From Variovorax sp. S12S4 (GTDB lineage Bacteria; Pseudomonadota; Gammaproteobacteria; Burkholderiales; Burkholderiaceae_C), in contig NZ_JALPKR020000002.1 in assembly GCF_023195515.1 (NCBI RefSeq), positions 496,001 through 560,000 of the forward strand: 64,000 nt of DNA. Direction: 5' to 3'. The position numbers and the translations under genes were made by a program. Position 1 is the stretch's first letter. Each line of letters starts with the position of its first letter. The notes below the pieces were generated by a model that did not search any database, had not been told where the DNA came from, and saw only the letters and a list, made by a program, of their open reading frames with translations. This document shows positions 33,796 to 42,958 of this stretch, one piece after another.

Positions 33796-36180
33796 GTGAC
33801 ATCAACCGAACTCCAGGGCTTCATCCTTACCCGCCACTGGCGTGACGCGCCCGCCGGTACAGAGATCGAGTACTGGCTGGCAACCGATGCGGGGCCGAGG
33901 AAAGTGTTGCTGACCTCGCGCCGCAGCGTCGCGTTCGTCGCCAATCGGCATCGGGGGGCGGTGGAAGCCCACCTCACGGCCATGCCGGACGTGCAGTTGC
34001 GTGAGCTTGAACTGAAGACGTTCCATCAGGAACCTGTCCTCGGTGTGTATGCGAAGCACTTCCGCCAGCTTGGCCGGTTGGCGCGCGCCCTGCAGGCCCA
34101 GGGCATTTCCTTGCTCGAGGCCGACGTGCGCCCGCACGACCGCTACCTGATGGAACGCTTCATCACCGCCGGCGTGCGGGTGGAAGGCGGGCGGGTAGAG
34201 CGCGCCACCATCGTCGACTGCAAGCTCAAGCCCGCGCCCGAGTACCGTCCCGTGCTGAAGGTCGTGTCGCTGGACATTGAGACGAGCCAAGACGAAGCGC
34301 TCTATTCCATCGCGCTGGACGGCACGCCGGAGCGCGTCGTCTTCATGTTGGGCGAGCCGCCGCCAGAGCCGCCAGCCGGGTCTGACGAACCCATGGCCTT
34401 TTTGCTGATCTATTGCGCGTCCCGCAAGGCCATGATCGAAAAGCTCAACGACTGGTTCGAGCGGAATGACCCTGACGTCATCATCGGCTGGAACGTCATC
34501 CAGTTCGACCTGCGCGTGCTGCAGAAGACGGCCAACGACTGCGGCGTGCAGTTCCTGCTGGGGCGGGAGGGCCGCCCGATCGAATGGCGGACCCATCCGG
34601 GCAAGCAGGGCTACCTGTTCGCGCCTACATCGGGCCGGGTCATCATCGACGGCATCGACGCGCTCAAGGCCGCGGTGTGGAGCTTTCCGTCCTTCAGCCT
34701 GGAGACCGTCTCGCAAGCGCTGCTCGGTGAAGGCAAGGCCATCGGCGATGAGTACGACAAGATGGCGGAGATCGAGCGACGCTACCAGGAAGACAAGCCC
34801 GCGCTCGCGCTCTACAACATCCGGGACTGCGAGCTGGTGCTGCGGATCTTCGACAAGGCCAAGCTGCTGCAGTTCGTGATGGAGCGGGCCCAGACCACCG
34901 GCCTGCAGGCCGACCACTTCGGCGGCTCCATCGCTGCGTTCAGCCACCACTACATGCCGCGGATGCACCGCCTGGGTTACGTGGCGCCGAATGTGGGCGA
35001 AATTGCGAGCAAGGCCTATCCGGGCGGGTACGTGATGGACTCCAAACCGGGCTTCTACGACTCCGTCGTGGTGCTGGACTACAAGAGCCTCTACCCTTCC
35101 ATCATCCGGACCTTCCTGGTCGATCCGGTGGGCCTTGTCGAGGGAACGAATGCCAGCGACCCGGCCGTATGCATCAGGGGACCGAAGGGGACAGTCTTTT
35201 CGCGGGACAGGCACTGCCTGCCCGAGATCGTGACCACGCTCTGGCGCGCCCGGGACGAGGCCAAGCGGACGAAGAACGAGCCGCTGTCGCAAGCGCTGAA
35301 GCTGCTCATGAACTCCTTTGCCGGCGTGCTGGGCGCGGCCGAGTGCCGGTTCTTCAACCCCGATCTGGTGTCCGCCGTCACCCTGCGCGGACACGAGATG
35401 ATGAAGCTCACGCGCGAGTTCGTGGAGAGGCGGGGCTACGAGGCCATCTATGGCGATACCGACTCCATCTTCATCTGGCTCAAGCGCACCCACACCAACG
35501 AGGAGGCGCACGCCGTCGCGGCAAGCCTGGCGGCCGACATCAACGACTGGTGGACGCGCACCCTTCGCGACGAGCAGGGCCTGGAGAGTTTTCTGGAGAT
35601 CGAGGTGGACACTCACTACAAGAAGTTCTTCATGCCCACCATTCGCGGCTCGGAGGTCGGCAGCAAGAAGCGCTACGCGGGCCTGAGTGTCGATGCCGCC
35701 GGCAAGGAGGAGATGGTGTACCGCGGCCTGGAGATGGCACGCAGCGACTGGACCCCGCTGGCGCGGCAGTTCCAGGAGGGCCTGCTTTCACGCATTTTTC
35801 AGGGCGCGCCCTACAAGGAATTCGTGACCGACTATGCGAGGTCGACACTGGCCGGCGCCAAGGACGACCTGCTCATCTACCGCAAGCGCCTGCGCCATCG
35901 GCTCGACGCCTATCTGGTCAACGTGCCGCCGCAGGTGCGAGCCGCTCGCATTGCCGACGAACACAACGGCCGCATCGGCCGGCCCAAGCAGTATCAGAAA
36001 GGCGGCTGGATCCAATACGTGATGACCAGGAACGGGCCGGAGCCGCTGGAAACCCGCCATTCGCACATCGACTACGAGCATTACCTGACCAGGCAGCTCC
36101 AGCCGATTGCCGACGCCATTCTCCAGCCCATCGGAGAGAGCTTCATGGCCTTGACGACTTCGCAGCGCGGGCTTTTCTAG
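33796..36180 (+). CDS. polB: DNA polymerase II (family B)
   Basis: 794 residues from a GTG at 33796, close to the 783 of E. coli Pol II. The 3'-5' exonuclease motifs are DIET (Asp160, Glu162), NVIQFD (Asp238) and YNIRD (Tyr340, Asp344). The polymerase motifs are DYKSLYPSII (Asp428), KLLMNSFAGVLG (Lys502) and YGDTDS (Asp554, Asp556). The enzyme restarts and extends past lesions with proofreading. In E. coli it is SOS-induced; I saw no LexA box (CTGT-N8-ACAG) before this start. Confidence 0.96.
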   Translation: MTSTELQGFILTRHWRDAPAGTEIEYWLATDAGPRKVLLTSRRSVAFVANRHRGAVEAHLTAMPDVQLRELELKTFHQEPVLGVYAKHFRQLGRLARALQAQGISLLEADVRPHDRYLMERFITAGVRVEGGRVERATIVDCKLKPAPEYRPVLKVVSLDIETSQDEALYSIALDGTPERVVFMLGEPPPEPPAGSDEPMAFLLIYCASRKAMIEKLNDWFERNDPDVIIGWNVIQFDLRVLQKTANDCGVQFLLGREGRPIEWRTHPGKQGYLFAPTSGRVIIDGIDALKAAVWSFPSFSLETVSQALLGEGKAIGDEYDKMAEIERRYQEDKPALALYNIRDCELVLRIFDKAKLLQFVMERAQTTGLQADHFGGSIAAFSHHYMPRMHRLGYVAPNVGEIASKAYPGGYVMDSKPGFYDSVVVLDYKSLYPSIIRTFLVDPVGLVEGTNASDPAVCIRGPKGTVFSRDRHCLPEIVTTLWRARDEAKRTKNEPLSQALKLLMNSFAGVLGAAECRFFNPDLVSAVTLRGHEMMKLTREFVERRGYEAIYGDTDSIFIWLKRTHTNEEAHAVAASLAADINDWWTRTLRDEQGLESFLEIEVDTHYKKFFMPTIRGSEVGSKKRYAGLSVDAAGKEEMVYRGLEMARSDWTPLARQFQEGLLSRIFQGAPYKEFVTDYARSTLAGAKDDLLIYRKRLRHRLDAYLVNVPPQVRAARIADEHNGRIGRPKQYQKGGWIQYVMTRNGPEPLETRHSHIDYEHYLTRQLQPIADAILQPIGESFMALTTSQRGLF

Positions 36181-36268
36181 CCGAGATCGACGCGGCGAAT
36201 GCAGGCAGAATGCGGCACGGTCTCCTCGCTTTCGGTCATCTACCTTGTCACTGCTCTCGAAGGCACCT

Positions 36269-37396
36269 ATGCGTCTGGCTGAATTCATCAACATCCATAG
36301 CGAGACGATCGTCGCCGAGGCGGCACGGTACGCGCGTACGCTGGCGCCCCTTGCACATGAATCGGAGCTGACCCTCAGGGATCACATCCCGAAGATCCTC
36401 GAGGCGATCGTGCTCGACCTGGAGAACAGCCAGTCGTCCAACGAAGCGCATGCCAAGTCCCTGGGCCAAGGGGCGGCCCTTTCGGGTACCGAAGATTCCG
36501 CTGCTCAAACGCATGGGCGCCAAAGAGCGAGAAGCGGCCTTCAAATGACCCAGCTCGTCGCCGAGTACCGCGCCCTCAGAGCGGGTGTGCTCAGGCTGTG
36601 GGCAGAAAAGGAGCCTGTTGCGGTTTCTGTGGTCGACGTCATCCGGTTCAACGAAGCCATCGACCAGGCCGTGGCGGAGTCCGTCGAGTTCTTTTCCGAG
36701 GAAACCGATCAGCTCAGGAACGTATTCCTGGGGGTACTGGGGCATGACTTGCGTGGGCCCCTGAATGCGATTCTTCTCACCGCAGAACTCATTTCGAGAA
36801 AGACAAAAGAATCGCCGATGTCCGAAGTGGGTGTGCTGATACGCAGCGGGCGGCGAATGGCGTCGCTCCTGGACACTTTGCTGCAGTACAACAGGTCGGC
36901 CCTGGGTGGAGGCATGAAGATTCACCGGGAGCACACCAACCTGGGCGAACAATGTGCCGCAGAAGTCGAACTGTTGCGCGCCGCACTTCCGGACGCGCAC
37001 ATCGATTTTTCGGCAGGAGCGGATACAGAGGGCTTGTTCGACGCCTCAGCCGTGCGCGAAGCATTGGGGAACCTGGTCAACAACGCGGCGACCTACGGCG
37101 ACGCCGGGCCCATTTCGGTGACTTTGACCGGCGGCGTGGGTGCCGTCTTGCTGAAGGTGGCGAATACGGGTCAGGAGATTCCTTCCGCCGAAATTCCCAA
37201 GTTGTTCAAGGCCCTTGAGCGAGGTTCCGCAGCCGGCGCCTCCGGCAATCGGACAAGTCTCGGGCTCGGGCTCTTCATCGTGCAGCAGATTGTTGCCGCA
37301 CATGGCGGACAGGTGCGATGCGTGAGTTCCCCGGCGGGCACGAGCTTCGAGCTCGAACTTCCCCGAATCGCGGCGAGCGCATCACCGACCGCGTAA
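36269..37396 (+). CDS. Histidine kinase with RsbRD-like N-terminal domain
   Basis: 375 residues from the ATG at 36269 (AAGG upstream); a TTG 24 nt earlier is also in frame. Residues 1-115 form a helical domain (LAEFINIHSETIVAEAARYA, LRDHIPKILEAIVLDLENSQ) resembling the N-terminal domain of RsbR/RsbD-type proteins. His159 in LGHDLRGPLNAI is the phospho-acceptor, followed by LGNLVNNAATYG and a SLGLGLFIVQQIV ATPase end. There is no membrane helix, so it is cytosolic. It converges on the response regulator at 37410, but that one pairs with the kinase behind it. Confidence 0.88.
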   Translation: MRLAEFINIHSETIVAEAARYARTLAPLAHESELTLRDHIPKILEAIVLDLENSQSSNEAHAKSLGQGAALSGTEDSAAQTHGRQRARSGLQMTQLVAEYRALRAGVLRLWAEKEPVAVSVVDVIRFNEAIDQAVAESVEFFSEETDQLRNVFLGVLGHDLRGPLNAILLTAELISRKTKESPMSEVGVLIRSGRRMASLLDTLLQYNRSALGGGMKIHREHTNLGEQCAAEVELLRAALPDAHIDFSAGADTEGLFDASAVREALGNLVNNAATYGDAGPISVTLTGGVGAVLLKVANTGQEIPSAEIPKLFKALERGSAAGASGNRTSLGLGLFIVQQIVAAHGGQVRCVSSPAGTSFELELPRIAASASPTA

Positions 37397-37409
37397 GAGG
37401 CCCGGCGGT

Positions 37410-38051
37410 TCACCCGCCCCCAAATTCCCGCGCGTGCTCCACCGCGTACTTGATCAGCTCGGCCTGCCCCTCGATCCCCAGCCGCCGTTTGATGCTCTGC
37501 CGGTGCGCTTCCACCGTGCGAACGCTGAGCCCGAGGTCGCGCGCAATCTGCTTGCTGGATTCACCCCTGCCCAGCGCCGTGAGTATTTCGCTCTCGCGCG
37601 GCGTGAGCAGCGGCTTGGGCGCCTGGTTGCGGAACAGCTTCTTTGAAACGGCCGGGCTCAGGAAGGTGCCGCCGGCCGATACGGCCTCTATGGCGGCAAC
37701 GATCTCGGCGGCCGGCGCGTCCTTCAGCACGTAGCCGCGCGCGCCTACCTGCAAGGCCTTCTGCACGTACTCGGGGTTGTCGTACATGCTGAGCATCACC
37801 ACGTGCGGCGCGGGCTGGCGTTGCAGCACGAGCGCGGCCAGGTCGATGCCGTTCATGTCCTTCATGCCAACATCCATCAGCAGCAGGTCGGGGCGCAGTT
37901 CTTCGACGAGCGCAAGCGCCTCGGCTGCGCTGCCCGCCTCGCCGACGATCTCGAGGTTGGGCATGGAGCCGAGCCGCGCGCGCAGGCCGTCGCGCACCAA
38001 CGGGTGGTCGTCGACCAGAAAGAGGCGGATGGATCGGGCGGCGTCTTTCAT
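37410..38051 (-). CDS. NarL-family response regulator
   Basis: 213 residues. The receiver has DDHPLVRDGL, the phosphorylation site Asp60 (LLMDVGM), and Lys in YVLKDAP. The LuxR-type HTH is LTPRESEILTALGRGESSKQ and SVRTVEAHRQSIKRRLGI. It begins 12 bp after the stop of the kinase at 38064-39428 on the same strand and is its partner. Confidence 0.95.
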   Translation of the reverse strand: MKDAARSIRLFLVDDHPLVRDGLRARLGSMPNLEIVGEAGSAAEALALVEELRPDLLLMDVGMKDMNGIDLAALVLQRQPAPHVVMLSMYDNPEYVQKALQVGARGYVLKDAPAAEIVAAIEAVSAGGTFLSPAVSKKLFRNQAPKPLLTPRESEILTALGRGESSKQIARDLGLSVRTVEAHRQSIKRRLGIEGQAELIKYAVEHAREFGGG

Positions 38052-38063
38052 CGCGGGGTCCGG

Positions 38064-39428
38064 CTATTCAGGCTTGGCGCTCTGGGTCGGCACTTCGGCC
38101 ACGATGGTTGTTCCGCCTTCGCCAGACCGCACGCTGAGCCGCCCGCCGATCGACTCCATGCGCTCGCGCATGTTGCGCAGGCCGATGCCGCGGCGCGGGT
38201 CGAGCTGCATGGCGTCTACGTCGAAACCTTCGCCGTCGTCGCCAATCTCCAGCCGCACACCGTCTTCGTCCGAGAAGCCGAGGGCAATGTGCACGCGGTT
38301 CGCCTTTGCGTGCTTGCGCACATTGGTCAGCGCCTCTTGCGTGACGCGGAAGAGCGCGGTCTTGGCTTCTTGCGAGAGCTCGAAGGCCTCGCCTTCGATC
38401 ATGATCGACGCATCGATGGCGCCCTCTTCCGCAAACTCGTCGCCCAGGCGTTGCAATGCGGCGGGCAGGCCAAGGGTGTCGAGCAGCGCCGGGCGCAGCC
38501 GATGCGAAATGCGCCGCACTTCGAGCAGCGAATCATTGAGCCTTTGCAGTGCCTTGGTCAGTGCGGGCGGTGACGCCTGGCTTTCGCGGTCGAGTGCATC
38601 CACGGCGGATTCGATGAGCAGCTTGGCGGACACCAGCGTTTGGCTGGTACCGTCGTGCAGCTCGCGCGCGAGGTGGCCGCGCTCTTCTTCTTGCGACTGA
38701 ACCACGCGCCGCGCGAGCAGCCGCAGCTTGGCCTCGGCCACGCGGTGTTCGCTCAGGTTGAGCAGCAGGCCGGTGGCGCTCACCACGCCCAGGCACAGCG
38801 CGGCAATGCCGGCAATCCAGAGCAGCGTGGTGGTGACATTGGCGCTCATCTGCCGGTCGAGCGCCTGCATGGTGGTTTCGATGTCGTCGAGGTACAGGCC
38901 GGTGCCGACCATCCAGTTCCAGCGCGGCAACGCGGTGACGTAGCCCAGCTTGGGCGCCATCTGCTCGCTGGAGGGCTTGCGCCATTCGTACTCGACATAG
39001 CCGCCGCCCACGCGCGCGCCGGCAATCAGGTCTTGTATGGTGAAGCGGCCGCGGGAGTCGCGCAGGTCCCAGAGGTTCTTGCCCACGAGGTCGGGCTGGC
39101 GCGAATGCATGAGGGAGCGGCCCTGCATGTCGTAGACGAAGAAGTAGCCGTCATCGCCGTAGTCGAGCGCGGCCAGGCGGCGCAGGGCTTCGTTGCGGGT
39201 TTCTTCGTCGTCCAGGCCCGCGTCGTACAGCGGCCGCACGATGCTCACGGCCAGGTCGACATAGCTGCGCAGTTCGCTGCGCCGCTGGTCCATGTAGCTT
39301 TTCTCGATGAGCGCACGCTCGCGCCGCGCCAGGTCATGCTCCTGGTGGCGCACCGCCAGGGCAACCAGCACCAGCGCGATGAGCAGCGGTGCAACGGCCA
39401 GCGCGACGATCTTGGTGCGGAGGTTCAT
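38064..39428 (-). CDS. Histidine kinase with periplasmic Cache domain, NarX/DesK type
   Basis: 454 residues. Membrane helix 1 (8-27) and helix 2 (200-225) enclose a Cache_2-type sensor: YGDDGYFFVYDMQGRSLMH, VGKNLWDLRDSRG and WNWMVGTGLYLDDI are its usual marks. The HisKA_3 box carries His258 in LARELHDGTSQ, and the ATPase end shows NVRKHAKA, DDGEGFD and RGIGLRNMRERM. Such sensors detect small organic acids or amino acids. It is paired with the regulator 12 bp downstream. Confidence 0.94.
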   Translation of the reverse strand: MNLRTKIVALAVAPLLIALVLVALAVRHQEHDLARRERALIEKSYMDQRRSELRSYVDLAVSIVRPLYDAGLDDEETRNEALRRLAALDYGDDGYFFVYDMQGRSLMHSRQPDLVGKNLWDLRDSRGRFTIQDLIAGARVGGGYVEYEWRKPSSEQMAPKLGYVTALPRWNWMVGTGLYLDDIETTMQALDRQMSANVTTTLLWIAGIAALCLGVVSATGLLLNLSEHRVAEAKLRLLARRVVQSQEEERGHLARELHDGTSQTLVSAKLLIESAVDALDRESQASPPALTKALQRLNDSLLEVRRISHRLRPALLDTLGLPAALQRLGDEFAEEGAIDASIMIEGEAFELSQEAKTALFRVTQEALTNVRKHAKANRVHIALGFSDEDGVRLEIGDDGEGFDVDAMQLDPRRGIGLRNMRERMESIGGRLSVRSGEGGTTIVAEVPTQSAKPE

Positions 39429-39488
39429 CGGAGGGCAAGACTACCACCGGGGCGGGTCCTGTCCTGCCCGATGACGCGGTTGGACCGA

Positions 39489-40427
39489 TCAGTGCAGACT
39501 GGTGGGCCGACCCGAGGCTACCCATGCGTCGAGCCCGCCTGTGAGCGGCAGTGCGCGGCGTGCGCCGCGGGCCAGCAGCACGCGCGCAGCCTGGGCGGCC
39601 GACACCTCGTTGGGGCAATTGCAGTAAAGCACCACGTCGCGCCCGCCCACCAGCGGCAGCTCTCCATGCCGCTGCTGCAGCGCCTTGAGCGTGTATGAAA
39701 GCGCACCCGGAATGCGGCGCGGGTCGACCTGCAGGCCGGCCTCTCCACGCACATCGATGACCAGCGGCGGCACCTCGCCGGCCAGCAGATCGTGCAGCTC
39801 GTCCACGGTGATGCGCGGCATGCCGGTCAGCCGCATGAATGCGCGGCGGCGCCAGTAGCGCACAACCAGCATCACGGCCAGCACAACCACAAGCGCAAGC
39901 GTCGCAATGCCGCCAGCCTGCGCGAGCATGGCCAGCACCTCCTGGATCTGGTCGCGAAAAGCCCAGCCGAGCCCGAGGAAAACGCCGGTCCAGATGAGTG
40001 CGGCGCCAATATCGAACCCGATGAAGCGCCACACCGACATGCCCAGCGCACCGGCCATCGGCGGCGCCACCACCGAGACGCCGGGCACGAACTTGGCGGC
40101 CACCAGCGAGAGGCCGCCCCACCGGCCTATGAGCGATTCGCCGCGCCGCACGCATGAGTCGGGCGACAGCGAGATGCGGCACAGAAGGCGCATGAAGCGG
40201 TAGCCGAAACGCCGCCCGGCATAGAACCAGGCGCCGTCGCCCAGCAGGTTGGCAAGCACCGCAGCCACCACCACGCCCACCACCGAGACATTGCCAGCCG
40301 CCAGCAACGCGCCCGAAACCACCAGCACGGCTGCGGCAGGCACGGGCAAGCCGAGGCGCGCGGCAAAGCTCGCCGCGAAGACGATCGCGATCGCGTTCTG
40401 CACCAGCAGCGACATCAGCTGTGCCAT
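39489..40427 (-). CDS. DedA-family membrane protein fused to a rhodanese domain
   Basis: 312 residues. Residues 1-190 are a DedA/SNARE-associated type membrane domain with GDGAWFYAGRRFG, AAKFVPGVSVVAPPMAG (the conserved arginine/glycine loop region) and several helices. Residues 203-310 are a rhodanese domain: LVIDVRGEAGL, IPGALSY and the active loop YCNCPNEVSA with Cys269 and Cys271. The fusion is known in proteobacteria; it would bring sulfur transfer or redox chemistry to the membrane. It lies between the kinase and an aldo/keto reductase, all on one strand. Confidence 0.9.
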   Translation of the reverse strand: MAQLMSLLVQNAIAIVFAASFAARLGLPVPAAAVLVVSGALLAAGNVSVVGVVVAAVLANLLGDGAWFYAGRRFGYRFMRLLCRISLSPDSCVRRGESLIGRWGGLSLVAAKFVPGVSVVAPPMAGALGMSVWRFIGFDIGAALIWTGVFLGLGWAFRDQIQEVLAMLAQAGGIATLALVVVLAVMLVVRYWRRRAFMRLTGMPRITVDELHDLLAGEVPPLVIDVRGEAGLQVDPRRIPGALSYTLKALQQRHGELPLVGGRDVVLYCNCPNEVSAAQAARVLLARGARRALPLTGGLDAWVASGRPTSLH

Positions 40428-40464
40428 GGCAGCAGCGCGAGGTGGGGGTTCACTCGTTCAGGGC

Positions 40465-41475
40465 CTAGCGGGGCGCGTCGCCCTTGCGGTATTCGGCCGT
40501 GAGCTCGTCGAGCTTCTGCTTCAGTGCCGGGTCGAGCTTGTATTCCGCGGCTGCCAGCGTAGCGTCGAGCTGTTCGGGCCGGCTGGCGCCCAGCAGCGGC
40601 GCGGTAATGAGCGGGTTGGCCATGACCCACGCGACCGCCAGCGTGGCCAGCGGCACACCGGCTTCGTCGGCCAGCTTGTGCAGCTGCGTCACCGTGTTGA
40701 AGCTGCGCTCGTTCCAGTAGCGGTCCTGGTACATGCCGCCCGCGGTGCCGAGCGTGAAGCGCGTGTTTTCCTCAGGCTTGGCACCGGGCTTGTACTTGCC
40801 GGTGAGCAGGCCGCCGGCCAGTGGGTTGTAGGGAATTACGCCCAGGCCTTCTTCGGCCGCCAGCGGCAGCAGCTCGCGTTCGATTTCGCGGAACAGCAGG
40901 CTGTAGCGCGGCTGCACCGACACATAGCGCGTGAGCTTGTGCAGCTCGGCCTTGCCGAGCGCGCGGGCCAGCCGGTAGGCCAGGAAGTTGGACACGCCGA
41001 TGTAGCGCGCGCGGCCGGATCTGACGATGACGTCCAGCGCCTCCAGGCTCTCTTCGAGCGGTGTCTCGCGGTCGTCGCTGTGCAGCTGGTACAGGTCGAC
41101 ATGGTCGGTCTGCAGCCGCTTGAGCGAGGCGTCGATGGCGTCGAGCAGGTGCTTGCGCGATGCGCCCTGGTCCCAGCTGTTGGGGCCGACCTTGCCGACA
41201 GCCTTGGTGGCCACCACGAAGCGGCGGCGGCCGGTGGGGCCTTGCTTCTGCAGCCAGCGGCCGATGATTTCTTCGGTGCGGCCGGTGGTCTCGACGGTGC
41301 CGCCCAGCGGGTACACGTCGGCCGTATCCAGAAAGTTGATGCCGCCTTCCGCGGCCTTGTCGAGAATGCTGTGCGACACGGCCTCGTCGGTCTGCAGGCC
41401 GAAGGTCATGGTGCCGAGCGCAAGGCGCGACACGGTCAGGCCCGTGCGGCCGAGCCGGGTGGTGGGAATGCTCAT
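40465..41475 (-). CDS. Aldo/keto reductase
   Basis: 336 residues from the ATG at 41475. The AKR tetrad is Asp50, Tyr55, Lys91 and His132 (NFLDTADVY, VVATKA, YQLHSDD), and GVSNFLAYRL with PRYSLLFREIE follows. The C-terminal LGASRPEQLDATL binds NADPH. It belongs to the YhdN/Tas-like branch. It reads with the DedA gene 37 bp further on. Substrate unknown. Confidence 0.93.
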   Translation of the reverse strand: MSIPTTRLGRTGLTVSRLALGTMTFGLQTDEAVSHSILDKAAEGGINFLDTADVYPLGGTVETTGRTEEIIGRWLQKQGPTGRRRFVVATKAVGKVGPNSWDQGASRKHLLDAIDASLKRLQTDHVDLYQLHSDDRETPLEESLEALDVIVRSGRARYIGVSNFLAYRLARALGKAELHKLTRYVSVQPRYSLLFREIERELLPLAAEEGLGVIPYNPLAGGLLTGKYKPGAKPEENTRFTLGTAGGMYQDRYWNERSFNTVTQLHKLADEAGVPLATLAVAWVMANPLITAPLLGASRPEQLDATLAAAEYKLDPALKQKLDELTAEYRKGDAPR

Positions 41476-41565
41476 GGTGGTCTCGATCCGAAGCGATGAG
41501 AGAGGTGTGGAAGGGCGGCGGTCATCATAGACACGGCCGCACAATCCTGCATGCGCCGGTTTTTC

Positions 41566-42816
41566 TCAGGTGGCTTCGAGCCGGCCGCCCTGCCGTGCGC
41601 CGGTGCGTGCGCTCATTACCGCCCAAGCGAAGATGCCGATGCCCGCGAGCGCCAGCAGCGCCCCGACCCACCCGGTCGAGGTCCAGCCCAGGCCCGCCGC
41701 AATGGCCACGCCGCCGAGCCACGCGCCGAGCGCGTTGGCCATGTTGAAGGCCGAGTGGTTGAGCGCGGCGGCAAGCGTCTGCGCGTCGCCGGCCACGTCC
41801 ATCAGGCGAATCTGCAGCGCCGGGCCGATGGCGACGGTGGTGCCGATGAGAAACACATTGAACGCAGCGGTAAAGACGTTGTGCGCCGCGAACGTGAACA
41901 TGGCGAGCACCAGCGCCGCATACACCAGCAGGCCGCCGATGGTGCGCATGAGCGACTTGTCGGCCAGCCGCGAGCCGACGAGGTTGCCCGTGACCATGCC
42001 CAGGCCGAACAGCGCAAGCACGAAGGGCACGCCGCCCAAAGGCAAGCCAGCCACCTCGATGAGCGTGGGCTTGATGTAGCTGAACACCGAGAACATGCCG
42101 CCGAAGCCGATGGCGCCGATGCCTAGCGTGAACCACACCTGCTTGCGCTTGAGCGCGCCAAGCTCGCGCCAGGGGCTGGCGCCTGCGGGCGCCGCAAGAT
42201 CGGGAATGTCGCGGCGCAGCAGCGCCACGGCAATCAGCGCGATGACGCCGACGAACACGAAGGCCGCGCGCCAGCCGAACAACTGCCCGAGCCAGGCGGC
42301 AATCGGCACGCCGACGAGCGTGGCGCCGGTGAGCCCCAGCATGACAAGGCCCACGGCCCGCGCGCGGCGGCCGGGTGGCGCCAGCGTGGCCGCCACCAGC
42401 GCGGCAACGCCAAAGTAAGTGCCGTGCGGCAGGCCGGTCGCAAAGCGCAGCAGGTTGAGCGACATGTAGCCCGGGGCCATGGCGCTGGCGAAATTGCCGG
42501 CGGCAAAAATGGCCATGAGCGCAATCAGCAGTGCGCGGCGCCGCCAACCCGCGGCAAGCACCGCGAGCACGGGCGCGCCGATGACCACGCCGAGCGCGTA
42601 GGCGCTGATGACGTGGCCCGCCTGCGGAATGGTGACGTCGATGTCGCGCGCAACCTCGGGCAGCAGGCCCATGATCACGAATTCACCCGTGCCGATGGCG
42701 AAGCCGCCCACGCCGAGTGCGAGCACGGCCCGCAGGAAGTTGACGGGGCGCGGCGATGCGGAAGAAGAAACAGCGGTGTCCGCGCTGCTGTCGGGCGCGG
42801 GTGGGGAGGCGTTCAA
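41566..42816 (-). CDS. MFS transporter, DHA1 (AraJ/YdhP-like) family
   Basis: 416 residues with 12 predicted membrane helices. The start is a TTG at 42816 with AGGAG 8 nt upstream; the open frame extends further but has no better start. GTGEFVIMGLLPEVARDI and the loop-2-3 region GWRRRALL with LPHGTYFGVAALVA are marks of the AraJ/YdhP/sugar-efflux-like branch. It probably exports small molecules. It follows the urt operon but is separated by 142 bp and is not part of it. Confidence 0.9.
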   Translation of the reverse strand: MNASPPAPDSSADTAVSSSASPRPVNFLRAVLALGVGGFAIGTGEFVIMGLLPEVARDIDVTIPQAGHVISAYALGVVIGAPVLAVLAAGWRRRALLIALMAIFAAGNFASAMAPGYMSLNLLRFATGLPHGTYFGVAALVAATLAPPGRRARAVGLVMLGLTGATLVGVPIAAWLGQLFGWRAAFVFVGVIALIAVALLRRDIPDLAAPAGASPWRELGALKRKQVWFTLGIGAIGFGGMFSVFSYIKPTLIEVAGLPLGGVPFVLALFGLGMVTGNLVGSRLADKSLMRTIGGLLVYAALVLAMFTFAAHNVFTAAFNVFLIGTTVAIGPALQIRLMDVAGDAQTLAAALNHSAFNMANALGAWLGGVAIAAGLGWTSTGWVGALLALAGIGIFAWAVMSARTGARQGGRLEAT

Positions 42817-42958
42817 GGCCAGGCTCCTGGGAGGTGCCCGGCGGCGCGGGCAGAAGCCAAATTTTAGGGTAAACCCTGAATTTCTGCCGATACGGCGATG
42901 CCGCGAGACCAATACCGCCAACCGCCAACCGCCATGCCGGCGGGTGGCCGGCCGTCTG

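Noticed and set aside
33802..35616. A minus-strand open frame of about 600 codons opposite polB
   Set aside because: Shadow of the polymerase gene; all catalytic motifs are on the plus strand.
42817..42958. A possible extended N-terminus for the MFS transporter
   Set aside because: The frame is open upstream, but the TTG at 42816 has a strong AGGAG and the upstream translation is Arg-rich with no conserved features.
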